From positions 1 to 46,488 of the forward strand of contig CAUEFI010000020.1 of the NCBI GenBank assembly GCA_958477305.1: a DNA stretch of 46,488 bases, given 5' to 3'. The notes beneath the pieces were generated by a model. That model was not told the origin of the DNA and made no database searches. It saw only the letters and a list, made by a program, of their open reading frames with translations. The translations under genes were made by a program, and so were the position numbers. Positions within the stretch are counted from its first letter, which is position 1. Each line of letters starts with the position of its first letter. Positions 1-8,730 of the stretch are shown here, one piece after another. This DNA comes from HGM12998 sp900756495. GTDB taxonomy: Bacteria; Bacillota; Clostridia; Oscillospirales; Oscillospiraceae.

Positions 1-2
1 TG

Positions 3-2627
3 ACCGCTCTGGGCTACCGCAGCGACATCGAGGGCCTGACCGGCGCCGGCTGGGATCTGAACACTGACACCCTGGCCAACAAGATCGGCCTGTACGACGG
101 GCTGGACGCCATCTCCCCCTCCAGCGGCCTGACCCGCGACAACACCGCCCAGCTGGTGTACAACGGCGTGCAGGCTCAGGAGGTTCAGTACCGCAACAAC
201 TACGGCGAGTACTCCGGCGTCATCTACGCCCAGGAGACCGGCACCATGCTGGCCAACCGCTTCGGCGTGATCAAGGTGACCGGCATCGTCATGGCCAACG
301 ACGAGTTCGCCCTTGGCTCCAATGCGGTGCAGAAGGACGGCCGGACCATGCTGGACGTCGTCGAGGCCGTGGACTACGGTAGCGGCAGCTACAGCGACGA
401 GACCACCTTTAACGTGGATACCGATGCCTCCCTCATCGGTCAAGAGGTCGTCATCTACGTGAAGCCCGCCTCCAAGCTGAATCCCAACCCCTCCGCCGAC
501 GCTGTGATGGGCACCCCCATTGTGACCGATAACAACACCGTGGTGACCACCTACGCCAAGCTGAACAACACCACCGATCCCACCTGGTCCAAGTTCCTGA
601 AGGACAACGACCTGACCGACGGCGGTGACGGCTATGTGAACTATGCTGCCCGCACCGTGAGCGATAATGACCGCGGTGTGATCCTGACCTTCATCGACAA
701 CACCGGCGATGGCAAGGTGGACATTAAGCTGGCCGTTGAGAAGACTCTGGCCAAGGTCTCTACCTACAATAAGAGCAAGGAGTACGTGAAGTTCTCCGGC
801 GATGCCACCGAGTACGGCTTTGAGGACGTCATCGGCCTGGATGACATCGCCCTCAACGACTACGTTCTGTACTATGTCGCCAACGGCAACGCCCACGTGG
901 AGGTGCTGGAGAAGGTGACCGCCTCTCTGGACTCCTATAAGGAGGGCAAGAACGCCACCCTGGACGGCACCACCTACAAGAACTCCGAGCTGACCAACAA
1001 CGCCGGCGACCTGACCACCTTCACCGCTGCCTTTGCGGGGAATGACAGCGCTCTGGACTTCGGCAACAGCTACGATCTGTACCTGGACAACGACAACAAC
1101 CTGATCGCCTACAAGATCGCCGAAGAGAGCGAGCTGAAGGACTATGCCGTTATCCTGGACGCCGGTATCGACGTGAACACCCTGAAGAGCGACCCCACCG
1201 GCCAGGTGAAGCTGCTCCTCTCCGACGGCACCAAGGTGACCGGCTCCATCGATATGAAGGCCTCTCAGGCCAACTACAAGAAGTTCGACGAAACCAATGC
1301 CGCCGACCTGGATACCTTTGCCGAGAAGTACGTGGACGTGAACAACGTACTCGGGGCTGGCGCTGCTTCCGAGTTCTTTATCGGCTCCCTGGTTACCTAT
1401 ACCGAGAGCAGCAACGGCTATGTGCTGAGACCCACCAACGATAAGGCCGCTACCACCACCAGCACCAACGTGGTGAAGAACATGGCCAGCCTGACCCTGA
1501 CCGGCAGCGGCAGCGGCAAGGCTGTCGTCAATGCCAACACCATCTTCTTCTTCCTGAACGGCAAGGAGACCACCGTCATCACCGGCACCAACAACCTGTC
1601 CAGCACCGCCATTGGCGCCGCCAACGTGAAGGACGTGGCCTACACCGGCACCGGCACTCAGGTGGCCAAGGCCATCTACCTGACGGCCGACCCCGGCACC
1701 ACCAACAGCAACTATGCCTACGTGCTCAAGGGCGCCGTGGTGAAGCCCGTTGACGGCGTCAACTACGAGTTCTACACCGCCGTGCTGGCCGACGGTACTG
1801 TGGAGACCTTCCAAACCGAGACCGGCACCGACATCACCGTTTCCGGCATCTACAAGTATGAGACCAACTCCAAGGGCGTGACCGATCTGACCGCCACCAC
1901 CGTTGATACCGACGGCATTCTGGCCGACATCAGCGGCACCAATGAGTCCGTCGCCGGCTACATCTCCACCCTGAGCGGCAACGTTATCGGCGTGACTTAC
2001 AACGGCGTTGAGAACTTCTACAGCGTCGGCAACGCCAAGATCTACAACGCTGAGGACACCGACGACGTGTTTACCACCGACCTGGCCAAGAACCAGTCCA
2101 TCTTCGCCAGCGTGACCAAGTCCAACGGCAACTTTGTACTGGACGCCATCTACATCACTGAGAACGACGTCTCCGAGTACGGCGTCTACCTCAACGGCGT
2201 GAAAATCAATGACTACAAGGTCGGTGAGTCTGTGACCGTCTCCGTGCCCGCCGTGGCCGCTGCCGCCGACATCACCGTCAGCGGTGCTGCCCGGACCGAC
2301 ACTTCCAGCACCACCACCGCCGCTTTCGTGATGCCCGCCGGCGATGTCAACGTGACCTCTGTGTACGAGCTGACTCCCGCTCTTACCGGCTGCAAGCTCT
2401 ACGCCTCCTATGACGCCGGTACCAAGACTCCCAGCGGCGAAGTTACCAGCGCCACCAAGTATGCTCCCGGCATCACCCTCTATGTGGTGATGGATGCGAA
2501 CAACACCCCCGCTGTGACCGGCCTGAGCTCTCTGACTCAACTGGTTGCCGGTGATGACAGCAATCCCTATGTGTACACCTATACCACTACTGCGGTTGCC
2601 GTTACCCTGACTGTCAGCAATGCCTGA
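3..2627 (+). CDS. SLH-domain S-layer-like surface protein (5' truncated)
   Basis: The reading frame is open from the left edge, so the start lies outside the window; about 874 residues are visible. The first ~55 residues have the shape of the end of an S-layer homology repeat (LGYRSDIEGLTG, then GLTRDNTAQLVYNGV), which binds secondary cell-wall polymer and anchors the protein to the wall. The rest is rich in Asp, Asn, Thr, Gly and Val with a single visible Cys, as expected for an extracellular beta-rich array. Near the C-terminus the stretch around AAFVMPAGDVNVTSVYEL resembles a bacterial surface repeat. Codon use is strongly biased to GGC, ACC, AAC and CTG, which fits high expression. A strong hairpin follows the stop. 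An abundant S-layer or adhesin-like role is inferred; no enzymatic domain was recognised. Confidence 0.85.
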   Translation, partial: TALGYRSDIEGLTGAGWDLNTDTLANKIGLYDGLDAISPSSGLTRDNTAQLVYNGVQAQEVQYRNNYGEYSGVIYAQETGTMLANRFGVIKVTGIVMANDEFALGSNAVQKDGRTMLDVVEAVDYGSGSYSDETTFNVDTDASLIGQEVVIYVKPASKLNPNPSADAVMGTPIVTDNNTVVTTYAKLNNTTDPTWSKFLKDNDLTDGGDGYVNYAARTVSDNDRGVILTFIDNTGDGKVDIKLAVEKTLAKVSTYNKSKEYVKFSGDATEYGFEDVIGLDDIALNDYVLYYVANGNAHVEVLEKVTASLDSYKEGKNATLDGTTYKNSELTNNAGDLTTFTAAFAGNDSALDFGNSYDLYLDNDNNLIAYKIAEESELKDYAVILDAGIDVNTLKSDPTGQVKLLLSDGTKVTGSIDMKASQANYKKFDETNAADLDTFAEKYVDVNNVLGAGAASEFFIGSLVTYTESSNGYVLRPTNDKAATTTSTNVVKNMASLTLTGSGSGKAVVNANTIFFFLNGKETTVITGTNNLSSTAIGAANVKDVAYTGTGTQVAKAIYLTADPGTTNSNYAYVLKGAVVKPVDGVNYEFYTAVLADGTVETFQTETGTDITVSGIYKYETNSKGVTDLTATTVDTDGILADISGTNESVAGYISTLSGNVIGVTYNGVENFYSVGNAKIYNAEDTDDVFTTDLAKNQSIFASVTKSNGNFVLDAIYITENDVSEYGVYLNGVKINDYKVGESVTVSVPAVAAAADITVSGAARTDTSSTTTAAFVMPAGDVNVTSVYELTPALTGCKLYASYDAGTKTPSGEVTSATKYAPGITLYVVMDANNTPAVTGLSSLTQLVAGDDSNPYVYTYTTTAVAVTLTVSNA

Positions 2628-2644
2628 TAGCGCCTCGGCAATAT

Positions 2645-2681
2645 GGGAGAACCCCCGGATCATATATCCGGGGGTTCTCCC
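2645..2681 (+). terminator. Hairpin terminator after the surface protein gene
   Basis: Perfect 16-bp inverted repeat (GGGAGAACCCCCGGAT and its complement) around a 5-nt loop, 17 bp after the surface-protein stop. The T-tract is short, so it may act on both strands, since a minus-strand coding fragment ends just beyond it. Confidence 0.75.
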
Positions 2682-2684
2682 TAT

Positions 2685-3077
2685 TTACAAAAGCACCACC
2701 CCATAGTTGTAGACCGCCACGGCATCGTCGGAGCCGCGGTCCATCTCCAGGGTGACGGTCAGCGGGCCGCTTCCCACGCCGTCCAGGCGGAAGGGGTTCT
2801 CGGACCAAGTCTCCCCCTGGAGCGCTGTGACCACTGCGTTTCCCACCTTCTCCATGGGTGCGCCGTTCAGGGACAGCCCCACGCTGCCGCCGCTGTGCTG
2901 GACCCAGGCGAGGGCCCGGCTGTACCCGTCCTCCAGGGGGCAGGGCAGACCGGAGATCGCGCCGGTGTCCGCAACAGAGGGAGTCATCGAAAAGTGTCCG
3001 GCCGTCTGGCTGCGCTCCTCCACGGCGGCGCTCTCGCAATAGGGTGGTACTCCTGCGATAAGAAAGGCGCCCCCCAA
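2685..3077 (-). pseudogene. Orphan C-terminal protein fragment (about 110-130 aa)
   Basis: The minus-strand frame encodes a plausible protein C-terminus (ESAAVEERSQTAGHFSMTP, ending YNYGVVLL) with normal-looking codons and a TAA stop. The upstream end is unconvincing: the best start is a TTG with a purine run only one base away, and further upstream the frame loses coding character where a plus-strand coding fragment begins. I do not recognise the family. The composition (small, Gly/Val/Ser-rich, beta-like) resembles a phage structural or secreted domain, but that is a guess. It is most simply a truncated gene left after a deletion or inversion, though a small intact gene cannot be excluded. 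Confidence 0.4.
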
Positions 3078-3091
3078 GCCTCCGTACTGAG

Positions 3092-3268
3092 ATGCCGGGC
3101 GGGCACTGCAACTACACCGGCGTAAATGGAGAGGCCCTGACTGCTGGTGCGGGTATGCTCTCCGGAACGGGCGGCGATATGTACTGCGTCTGCTGTGTCG
3201 GGAACAGCCTTGGCATCAAATCGACTCAGACTGAGATTGTTACCACCACTGTGACTGCCTCCGTGTAA
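3092..3268 (+). pseudogene. Orphan C-terminal fragment on the plus strand (58 codons)
   Basis: This short frame runs to a TAA and reads like the end of a real protein (GVNGEALTAGAGMLSGTG, later TEIVTTTVTASV), but it has no Shine-Dalgarno sequence at its only ATG and opens from a stop at 3059-3061. It lies head to head with the minus-strand fragment at 2685-3077, with the junction near 3080-3090. The family was not recognised. Two apparently decapitated genes meeting at one point suggests a rearrangement scar. Confidence 0.3.
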
Positions 3269-3403
3269 GTGGAAGCTAGTCGTTCTTTCACTCTGCATTG
3301 GGGGCGCTTCCCGGATCCGGTAGCAACGGCGCACCGCAGCCCGTGCAGGTTGTCGGTACGCCTCCCGTGGAATAGAGAGGCTTTGAGGTACGCACATTTG
3401 TAT

Positions 3404-3418
3404 AAGGAGATAAAAATG
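3404..3418 (+). promoter_or_regulatory. Orphan ribosome binding site and ATG
   Basis: AAGGAGATAAAAATG is an ideal Shine-Dalgarno/ATG pair, yet 13 bases after the ATG the sequence enters a terminator hairpin and no recognisable plus-strand protein follows. The frame stays open only as an antisense shadow of glgP. It looks like the surviving start of a deleted gene, or a chance match. Confidence 0.3.
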
Positions 3419-3431
3419 CTTCCAAAACATG

Positions 3432-3467
3432 AGGCACCTGTCAACCTCACCGGATTGACAGGTGCCT
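3432..3467 (-). terminator. Hairpin terminator after glgP
   Basis: 13-bp inverted repeat (AGGCACCTGTCAA and its complement) with a 10-nt loop, 21 bp beyond the glgP stop. On the minus strand it is followed by a T-rich stretch containing TGTTTT, so it would end the glgBCDAP transcript; it could also work on the plus strand. Confidence 0.65.
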
Positions 3468-3487
3468 TTCTATCTGCGGGGGATATG

Positions 3488-5929
3488 TTATTTCCGCACC
3501 GGCACGTTCCAGATGTCCCGGGCATAGTCCCGGATAGAGCGGTCGGCGGCGAAGATGCCCGAACGGGCGATATTGATGAGGGACATGCGGTTCCAGCGTT
3601 TGCGGTCCAGGTAGGCCAGCCCCGCCTGCTCCTGAGCGGCCCGGTAGCTTTCGAAATCGGCCAGCAGCAGATATTCGTCGGCGGGGGAGCCAGCGCCAAA
3701 GAGAAGCCGGCGCGTAATATTTTCATAGCTCACCCTGTCGTCGAAGCCGGAGGAGAGCTGGTCGATAACCGCCTTCAGGTCGGAGTTATGCATATAGTAC
3801 TCGTATGGCTGATAGCCGCGCTGCTTCAGCTCTGCCACCTCATTGGCCTTCAGGCCGAAGAGAAAGATATTCTCATCGCCCAGTTTCTGGTACATCTCCA
3901 CATTGGCCCCGTCCAGCGTACCTACGGTGACGGCGCCATTCATCATGAATTTCATGTTTCCAGTGCCGCTGGCCTCTTTGCCGGCAGTGGAGATCTGTTC
4001 GGAGATCTCGCTGGCGGGCATCAGACGCTCGGCCAGCGATACCCGGTAGTTCTCCAGGAAGACGACCTGAAGCCTGTCTTTGCAGATCGGATCGGCATTC
4101 ACCGTGGCGGCCACAGAGTTAATGAGATGAATGATCTCCTTGGCCACCGCGTAGCCGGGAGCAGCCTTGGCGCCGAAGAGGTATACCCGGGGGGTAAAGG
4201 TGAAGCCGGGATCCCGCTTGAGCCTCTGATAGAGGTAGATGATGTGCATCACATTGAGAAGCTGACGCTTATATTCATGGAGACGTTTTACCTGAACATC
4301 GAAAATGGCGTCGGTGTTAAGGAGAATACCGCTCTCACGGGCCACATATCCGGCGAAGGCCCGCTTGTTCTCGGCCTTAATCTCCTCCAGCTGAGAGAGC
4401 ACTCCAGCATCCCCGGCGAACTTTTCCAGACCGGACAGATCATCGGGGTTGAGAAGATAGCCGTCTCCGCCCAGACAATCACGGATGAGAGAGTCCAGCT
4501 TTGGATTGCATTCGGACAGCCAGCGGCGGTGGTCAATGCCGTTGGTCACGTTGGTAAACTGGTCGGGGCGGCGTAGATAGGCCTCGTGGAAGACATCCTT
4601 CTTCAGAATGTCGGAGTGGAGAGCGGATACGCCGTTGACCTTGAAGCAGGCGCAGATGCACAGGTTGGCCATGCGGACCTGCCCGCCCCAGATAATGGCC
4701 ATCTGCTCCACCTTGTTCATATCGCCGTGGAAGTAGTCGGTGAGCTCCCGCTGGTAACGGTTGGATATCTCCACAAGCAGTTGCCAAATTCGGGGCAGGA
4801 GGGACTCCACCAGCTGCTGGGGCCACTTCTCCAGCGCCTCAGCGAGTACTGTGTGGTTGGTATAGGCCACCGTGTGGGTGACGATATGCCAGGCCTCATC
4901 CCAGCCGTAGCCCTCCTCGTCCAGGAGAATGCGCATGAGTTCGGGAATGACCAGTGTGGGATGGGTGTCGTTGATTTGGATCACATGTTTCAGGTGGAAG
5001 TTGCGCAGTGTGCCGTACTGGAGACGGTGCTTGCGCACGATAGACTGTACCGTGGCGGAGACAAAGAAATACTGCTGCTTGAGGCGCAGGGATTTGCCCT
5101 CGTAGTGGTTATCATCGGGATATAGAATTTTGGAGATGGCCTCGGCCATGGCCTGCTGCTCCACAGCCTTCAGGTACTGACCGGAAGAGAAGAGGGACAT
5201 ATCTACGGGGGTGGGGCTCTTGGCGTCCCAAAGGCGCAGCAGGTTGCCATGTTCGGTGGCATAGCCGGCGATTTCCATATCCTTAGGCACCGCCAGCACC
5301 GAGGTATAGCCTGTATGGATGACGCGGTGGTTGCCGTTCTCGTCCCACTCGTCGTCAATCTTGCCGCCAAAGCGGACTTCCTCCACCTCATCCATCTTGG
5401 GAATAAGCCAGGCGTCGCCCAGCCCAAGCCAGTTATCGGGCAGCTCCACCTGCTGGCCATCCACAATCTTCTGCTTGAAGATACCAAGCTCGTAGCAGAT
5501 GGAGTAGCCTGCTGCCGGAATCTCCAGGGTGGTCATGGAGTCCAGATAGCAGGCGGCGAGACGCCCCAGACCGCCGTTGCCCAGGCCGGCGTCCGGCTCG
5601 ATCTCAAAGAGGTCCGGTGCGGAAAAGCCCAAGCCCTCAATGGCCTCCTTCAGCGGCTCCAGCAGACCCAGGTTATAGGCATTTTTCATCAGAGAGCGGC
5701 CCATGAGGAACTCCAGGGACAGGTAGTGTACCTGACGCTGATGTTTCTCAGCCACCTGATCCTCGGTGGCCATCTGACGTTCGGACATAATATCCCGCAG
5801 CACCAGGGCGCAGGCTTTGAACATGTGAGGGGCGGTGGCCTCCTCCACATCCCGGCCGAAGTTGCGGCGCAGTTTGCCGGTAATGCGTTTCATCAGCTCC
5901 TGTTTGTTATAACTATGCAATAGAGACAT
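3488..5929 (-). CDS. glgP: Glycogen/alpha-glucan phosphorylase
   Basis: An 813-residue GT35 phosphorylase of full family length. It cleaves the non-reducing ends of glycogen or maltodextrin with phosphate to give glucose-1-phosphate, using pyridoxal phosphate. The cofactor-site signature EASGTGNMKFMMNGAVTVGT is present with the Schiff-base Lys at residue 660. Other family motifs are visible, including SLEFLMGRSL near the N-terminus, GNGGLGRLAACYLDS, the HVIQINDTHP block and VKRLHEYKRQLLN. The start is the ATG with a purine-rich leader at 5929. It is the last gene of the minus-strand glycogen operon, 112 bp after glgA, with a 15-bp inverted repeat in that gap. Cytoplasmic mobilisation of stored glycogen is a confident family assignment. 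Confidence 0.95.
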   Translation of the reverse strand: MSLLHSYNKQELMKRITGKLRRNFGRDVEEATAPHMFKACALVLRDIMSERQMATEDQVAEKHQRQVHYLSLEFLMGRSLMKNAYNLGLLEPLKEAIEGLGFSAPDLFEIEPDAGLGNGGLGRLAACYLDSMTTLEIPAAGYSICYELGIFKQKIVDGQQVELPDNWLGLGDAWLIPKMDEVEEVRFGGKIDDEWDENGNHRVIHTGYTSVLAVPKDMEIAGYATEHGNLLRLWDAKSPTPVDMSLFSSGQYLKAVEQQAMAEAISKILYPDDNHYEGKSLRLKQQYFFVSATVQSIVRKHRLQYGTLRNFHLKHVIQINDTHPTLVIPELMRILLDEEGYGWDEAWHIVTHTVAYTNHTVLAEALEKWPQQLVESLLPRIWQLLVEISNRYQRELTDYFHGDMNKVEQMAIIWGGQVRMANLCICACFKVNGVSALHSDILKKDVFHEAYLRRPDQFTNVTNGIDHRRWLSECNPKLDSLIRDCLGGDGYLLNPDDLSGLEKFAGDAGVLSQLEEIKAENKRAFAGYVARESGILLNTDAIFDVQVKRLHEYKRQLLNVMHIIYLYQRLKRDPGFTFTPRVYLFGAKAAPGYAVAKEIIHLINSVAATVNADPICKDRLQVVFLENYRVSLAERLMPASEISEQISTAGKEASGTGNMKFMMNGAVTVGTLDGANVEMYQKLGDENIFLFGLKANEVAELKQRGYQPYEYYMHNSDLKAVIDQLSSGFDDRVSYENITRRLLFGAGSPADEYLLLADFESYRAAQEQAGLAYLDRKRWNRMSLINIARSGIFAADRSIRDYARDIWNVPVRK

Positions 5930-5961
5930 CCCCTTATTCTAATCAAGTGAGAAACGGCACA

Positions 5962-6000
5962 GGCCGCTCCGGAGCGTGGAGAACCCGCTCCGGAGCGGCC
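5962..6000 (-). repeat. Perfect 15-bp inverted repeat between glgA and glgP
   Basis: GGCCGCTCCGGAGCG and its exact complement flank a 9-nt loop. It sits in the 112-bp gap between glgA and glgP without a following T-tract. It could be a partial terminator, an RNA processing site or a 3'-end stabiliser that sets the GlgP to GlgA ratio. The function is inferred from position only. Confidence 0.55.
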
Positions 6001-6041
6001 ATTCTATCATATGCGGTTTTGCCTGTCAAGGACCCCTCGGT

Positions 6042-7472
6042 TTACTTCCCGGTTACCCATCCATAGATCTCCAGATACTGCCCAGCCGACTTGTTCCAGG
6101 AGAAGTCGGCAGTCATGCCGGCCTTCTGGAGGGCTTTCCAGGCCTTCTTGTCGGTATGGTATAGGCCGGCGGCCTCTCCCAGTACCCAGGTCATATCGTG
6201 GGCGTTGATATCGGCAAAGGTAAAGCCAGTGGCGCCCTCAACGCCGCAGGGGATGACGGTGTCCTTAAGCCCGCCGGTCTCCCGGACTACGGGCACGCAG
6301 CCATAGCGCATGGCAATCATTTGGGAGAGTCCGCAAGGCTCGGATACCGAGGGCATCAGGAAAATATCGGCGCCCCCGTAAATGGCGGTGGAGAGGGAGG
6401 CAGAGTACATCAGGTTGGCGGAAAAGCGGCCTGGATACTGGGCCTGGGCCTGACGGAAGGCCTCCTCATAATTCCAGTCCCCTGTGCCCAGGACTACCAT
6501 CTGCACGTCCATCGCCATAATATCGTGAATAGAAGAGGCTATCAGATCAAAGCCCTTGTGCTTGACCAGCCTTGAGATGCAGGCGACAATAGGAACGTCG
6601 GGGTTCTCGCGCAGGGAGCAGGCCTGCTGCAGGGCAGCCTTGCAGTTCTTTTTGCCCTGAAGCTGCCGGACTGAGTAGAACTTGGTCAGCCCCTTGTCCC
6701 GCCAGGGGTCGTACAGGTCGGTGTCGATTCCGTTCAGAATGCCCTTGAGTTTATGCTGGTTATCGGCGATAACCCCGGCCAGGCCATGTGCGTAGAAGTC
6801 GTATTGGAGCTCGTCCGCATAGGTGGGGGAGACGGTGGTAATATAGTCCGCGGCATAGATGGCCCCCTTCATCAGGTTGACGTCCCCGTGGTAGGCCAGC
6901 ATGTGCTCATTGAAATATCCCTCGTTGAGCCCGAAGAGATCCTGGAGGGTCTGACTGCCGTAGCGCCCCTGATATTCAATGTTGTGTATGGTAAAGACGC
7001 TCTTGGTGTCGCAGAGCTGGGGAATCCGGTGGCGCTCCTCCAACAGGTAGATGGGTACCAACGCGGTCTGCCAGTCATTGCAGTGAATCACGTCGGGATG
7101 CCAGTTCAGATATCCGGGAGCTTCAATGACAGCACGGGAGAAATAGGCAAAACGCTCTCCGTCGTCATAGTGGCCGTAAATATTGGCGCGCTTGAAGTAA
7201 TACTCGTTGTCCACAAAGTAGTAGGTGACCCCGTCCTGCTTCAGTTCAAAAAGGCCGCAGTATGGAGTGCGCCAGGCCAACTGAATGTGATAGCACTGGA
7301 GAAAGGTCATCTGACTGCGCCAGTCGTCTCCGATCCCCTCATACAGCGGGAGAATGACCCGCACATCATGCCCGGCCTTGGCCAGAGCCTTCGGCAGGCT
7401 CCCGGCTACATCGGCCAGTCCGCCGGTCTTGATAAAGGGGGCGACTTCTGAGGCTGCGAACAGAATATTCAT
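6042..7472 (-). CDS. glgA: Glycogen synthase (ADP-glucose, GT5)
   Basis: A 476-residue GT5 glycogen synthase, the usual bacterial length, which transfers glucose from ADP-glucose to growing alpha-1,4 chains. The N-terminus carries the ADP-glucose-binding loop FIKTGGLADVAGSLPKAL (Lys15 in KTGGL). The C-terminal Rossmann domain has ISRLVKHKGFDLI and the conserved acidic motif SVSEPCGLSQM. I start at the second of two close ATGs, giving MNILFAASEV: AAAGGAG is 7 nt upstream of it but only one base from the ATG two codons earlier. A longer N-terminal frame exists but is unlike the family. The gene is 139 bp after glgD and precedes glgP. Two copies of CAATTGACA lie just upstream, a possible operator for separate control. 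Confidence 0.95.
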   Translation of the reverse strand: MNILFAASEVAPFIKTGGLADVAGSLPKALAKAGHDVRVILPLYEGIGDDWRSQMTFLQCYHIQLAWRTPYCGLFELKQDGVTYYFVDNEYYFKRANIYGHYDDGERFAYFSRAVIEAPGYLNWHPDVIHCNDWQTALVPIYLLEERHRIPQLCDTKSVFTIHNIEYQGRYGSQTLQDLFGLNEGYFNEHMLAYHGDVNLMKGAIYAADYITTVSPTYADELQYDFYAHGLAGVIADNQHKLKGILNGIDTDLYDPWRDKGLTKFYSVRQLQGKKNCKAALQQACSLRENPDVPIVACISRLVKHKGFDLIASSIHDIMAMDVQMVVLGTGDWNYEEAFRQAQAQYPGRFSANLMYSASLSTAIYGGADIFLMPSVSEPCGLSQMIAMRYGCVPVVRETGGLKDTVIPCGVEGATGFTFADINAHDMTWVLGEAAGLYHTDKKAWKALQKAGMTADFSWNKSAGQYLEIYGWVTGK

Positions 7473-7492
7473 ATGCATACTCCTTTCGGAGT

Positions 7493-7522
7493 CAATTGAC
7501 AACCAGGGATTGACAATTGACA
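7493..7522 (-). promoter_or_regulatory. Paired CAATTGACA repeats upstream of glgA
   Basis: Two exact copies of CAATTGACA start 21 bp apart (7493 and 7514), about two helical turns, and the first is part of the 10-bp palindrome GTCAATTGAC. They sit 21-50 bp upstream of the glgA start. The spacing suits a dimeric regulator, but no regulator can be assigned. Confidence 0.35.
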
Positions 7523-7611
7523 GTTTTGAAGATAAGCGGGCCGGATCAAAAGAGAGACGGATCACCCGTTAGCAGTGATACAGATGGAAGATGTTCCATC
7601 CGGCGGCCGTC

Positions 7612-8730
7612 TTATACAATTTCATTTTTCCCGATGGCCAGAGGATAGGTGCTGTGGCCCATCAGCATACGGCCCGGGTTGATGCGGACATTTTTGTCGG
7701 TGATGGCGTATTTGAGAATAGCCCCCTCCTGGATGGAGGTGCTCTGCATCAGCACGCAGTTGGATACTTTGGCGCCCTTTTCCACCCGCACGCCCCGGAA
7801 AAGGATGGAGTTTTCCACTTCACCCTCAATGATACAGCCGTCGGCCACCAGGGAATTGACCGATTTGGCATGGGGGCCGTAGTAGGTGGAGGGATTGGAT
7901 TGATCTTTGGTCTTGACCGGGCGCTGGGGTGCGAAGAGCTGACTGCGGACACTGGGATCCAGCAGCTCCATGCTGCGGGCAAAATAGCCTGCCACAGACT
8001 GGAGGCGGGCGGTATATCCATCAAAAATATAGGTTTGGATATCCAGCCGCTTGGACATGGGCAGGAGTACGCCCTGGCTGAAGGAGGGGATATTGTGGGC
8101 GGCGCAGTGATCCACCAGGGTGAGGAGCAGTTCTTTGGAGAGAATATAGACCTCCAGGGACTCCAGGCCTTGAGGAAGCGGAGGATGGACGGCCACATCG
8201 GCGACCCTGCCGTTTTCGTCCAGCGTAAAATAGTCGCAGCTCTTGGGATCTCCCTTGGAGACGTTGGTGCAGGCGGCGGTGATGGCCGCGCCGCTTTTGA
8301 GGTGGGCCTCAAACATATCCCTCAGGGGCAGGTTGATCGCCAGATCGCCTCCTGCCAGGACTACATAATCCTGACGAATGTTTTGAAGGTAAGAGTATAC
8401 GCCGGCCAGGGCGTCCATTCTGCCGCGGTAGGCGCCCTCCCGGTTCTTGTTGGCGTAACCGAAGGGGGGCAGGATACGCAGGCCGCCGTGCTTGCGGGAG
8501 AGGTCCCAGTCCTTGCCCGACCCCACATGGTCCAGCAGAGACTGGTAATTGGTGTGGACAATAAGCCCCACATCGGTCATGCCAGCATTGACCATATTGG
8601 AGAGCATAAAGTCGATGATGCGGTAACGTCCGCCATACGGAATGGAGCAGGTATTGCGGTTCTGCGTCAACTCCCGGAGATCCGGATTGGACCGGTAGGC
8701 GAAAATGATGCCATGCAGCTCGTTCATCAT
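7612..8730 (-). CDS. glgD: GlgC-like regulatory subunit of ADP-glucose pyrophosphorylase
   Basis: A 372-residue GlgC paralogue of the GlgD type found beside GlgC in Firmicutes. It keeps the nucleotidyltransferase fold (IPYGGRYRIIDFMLSNMVN, VLAGGDLAIN) and a C-terminal hexapeptide beta-helix (YGPHAKSVNSLVADGCIIEG). The N-terminal pyrophosphorylase loop GGxGxRL is replaced by IIFAYRSNPDLREL, so it is probably not catalytic alone. In characterised Firmicutes, GlgD modulates GlgC in a mixed complex; that role is inherited from the family. The start at 8730 follows GGGAGG and overlaps the glgC stop (ATGATGA), indicating translational coupling and fixed stoichiometry. Confidence 0.93.
   Translation of the reverse strand: MMNELHGIIFAYRSNPDLRELTQNRNTCSIPYGGRYRIIDFMLSNMVNAGMTDVGLIVHTNYQSLLDHVGSGKDWDLSRKHGGLRILPPFGYANKNREGAYRGRMDALAGVYSYLQNIRQDYVVLAGGDLAINLPLRDMFEAHLKSGAAITAACTNVSKGDPKSCDYFTLDENGRVADVAVHPPLPQGLESLEVYILSKELLLTLVDHCAAHNIPSFSQGVLLPMSKRLDIQTYIFDGYTARLQSVAGYFARSMELLDPSVRSQLFAPQRPVKTKDQSNPSTYYGPHAKSVNSLVADGCIIEGEVENSILFRGVRVEKGAKVSNCVLMQSTSIQEGAILKYAITDKNVRINPGRMLMGHSTYPLAIGKNEIV

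Noticed and set aside
3269..4576. A 435-codon plus-strand frame behind a good ribosome site
   Set aside because: Nearly all of it is antisense to glgP, whose active-site motifs are intact. Only the orphan start is kept as a feature.
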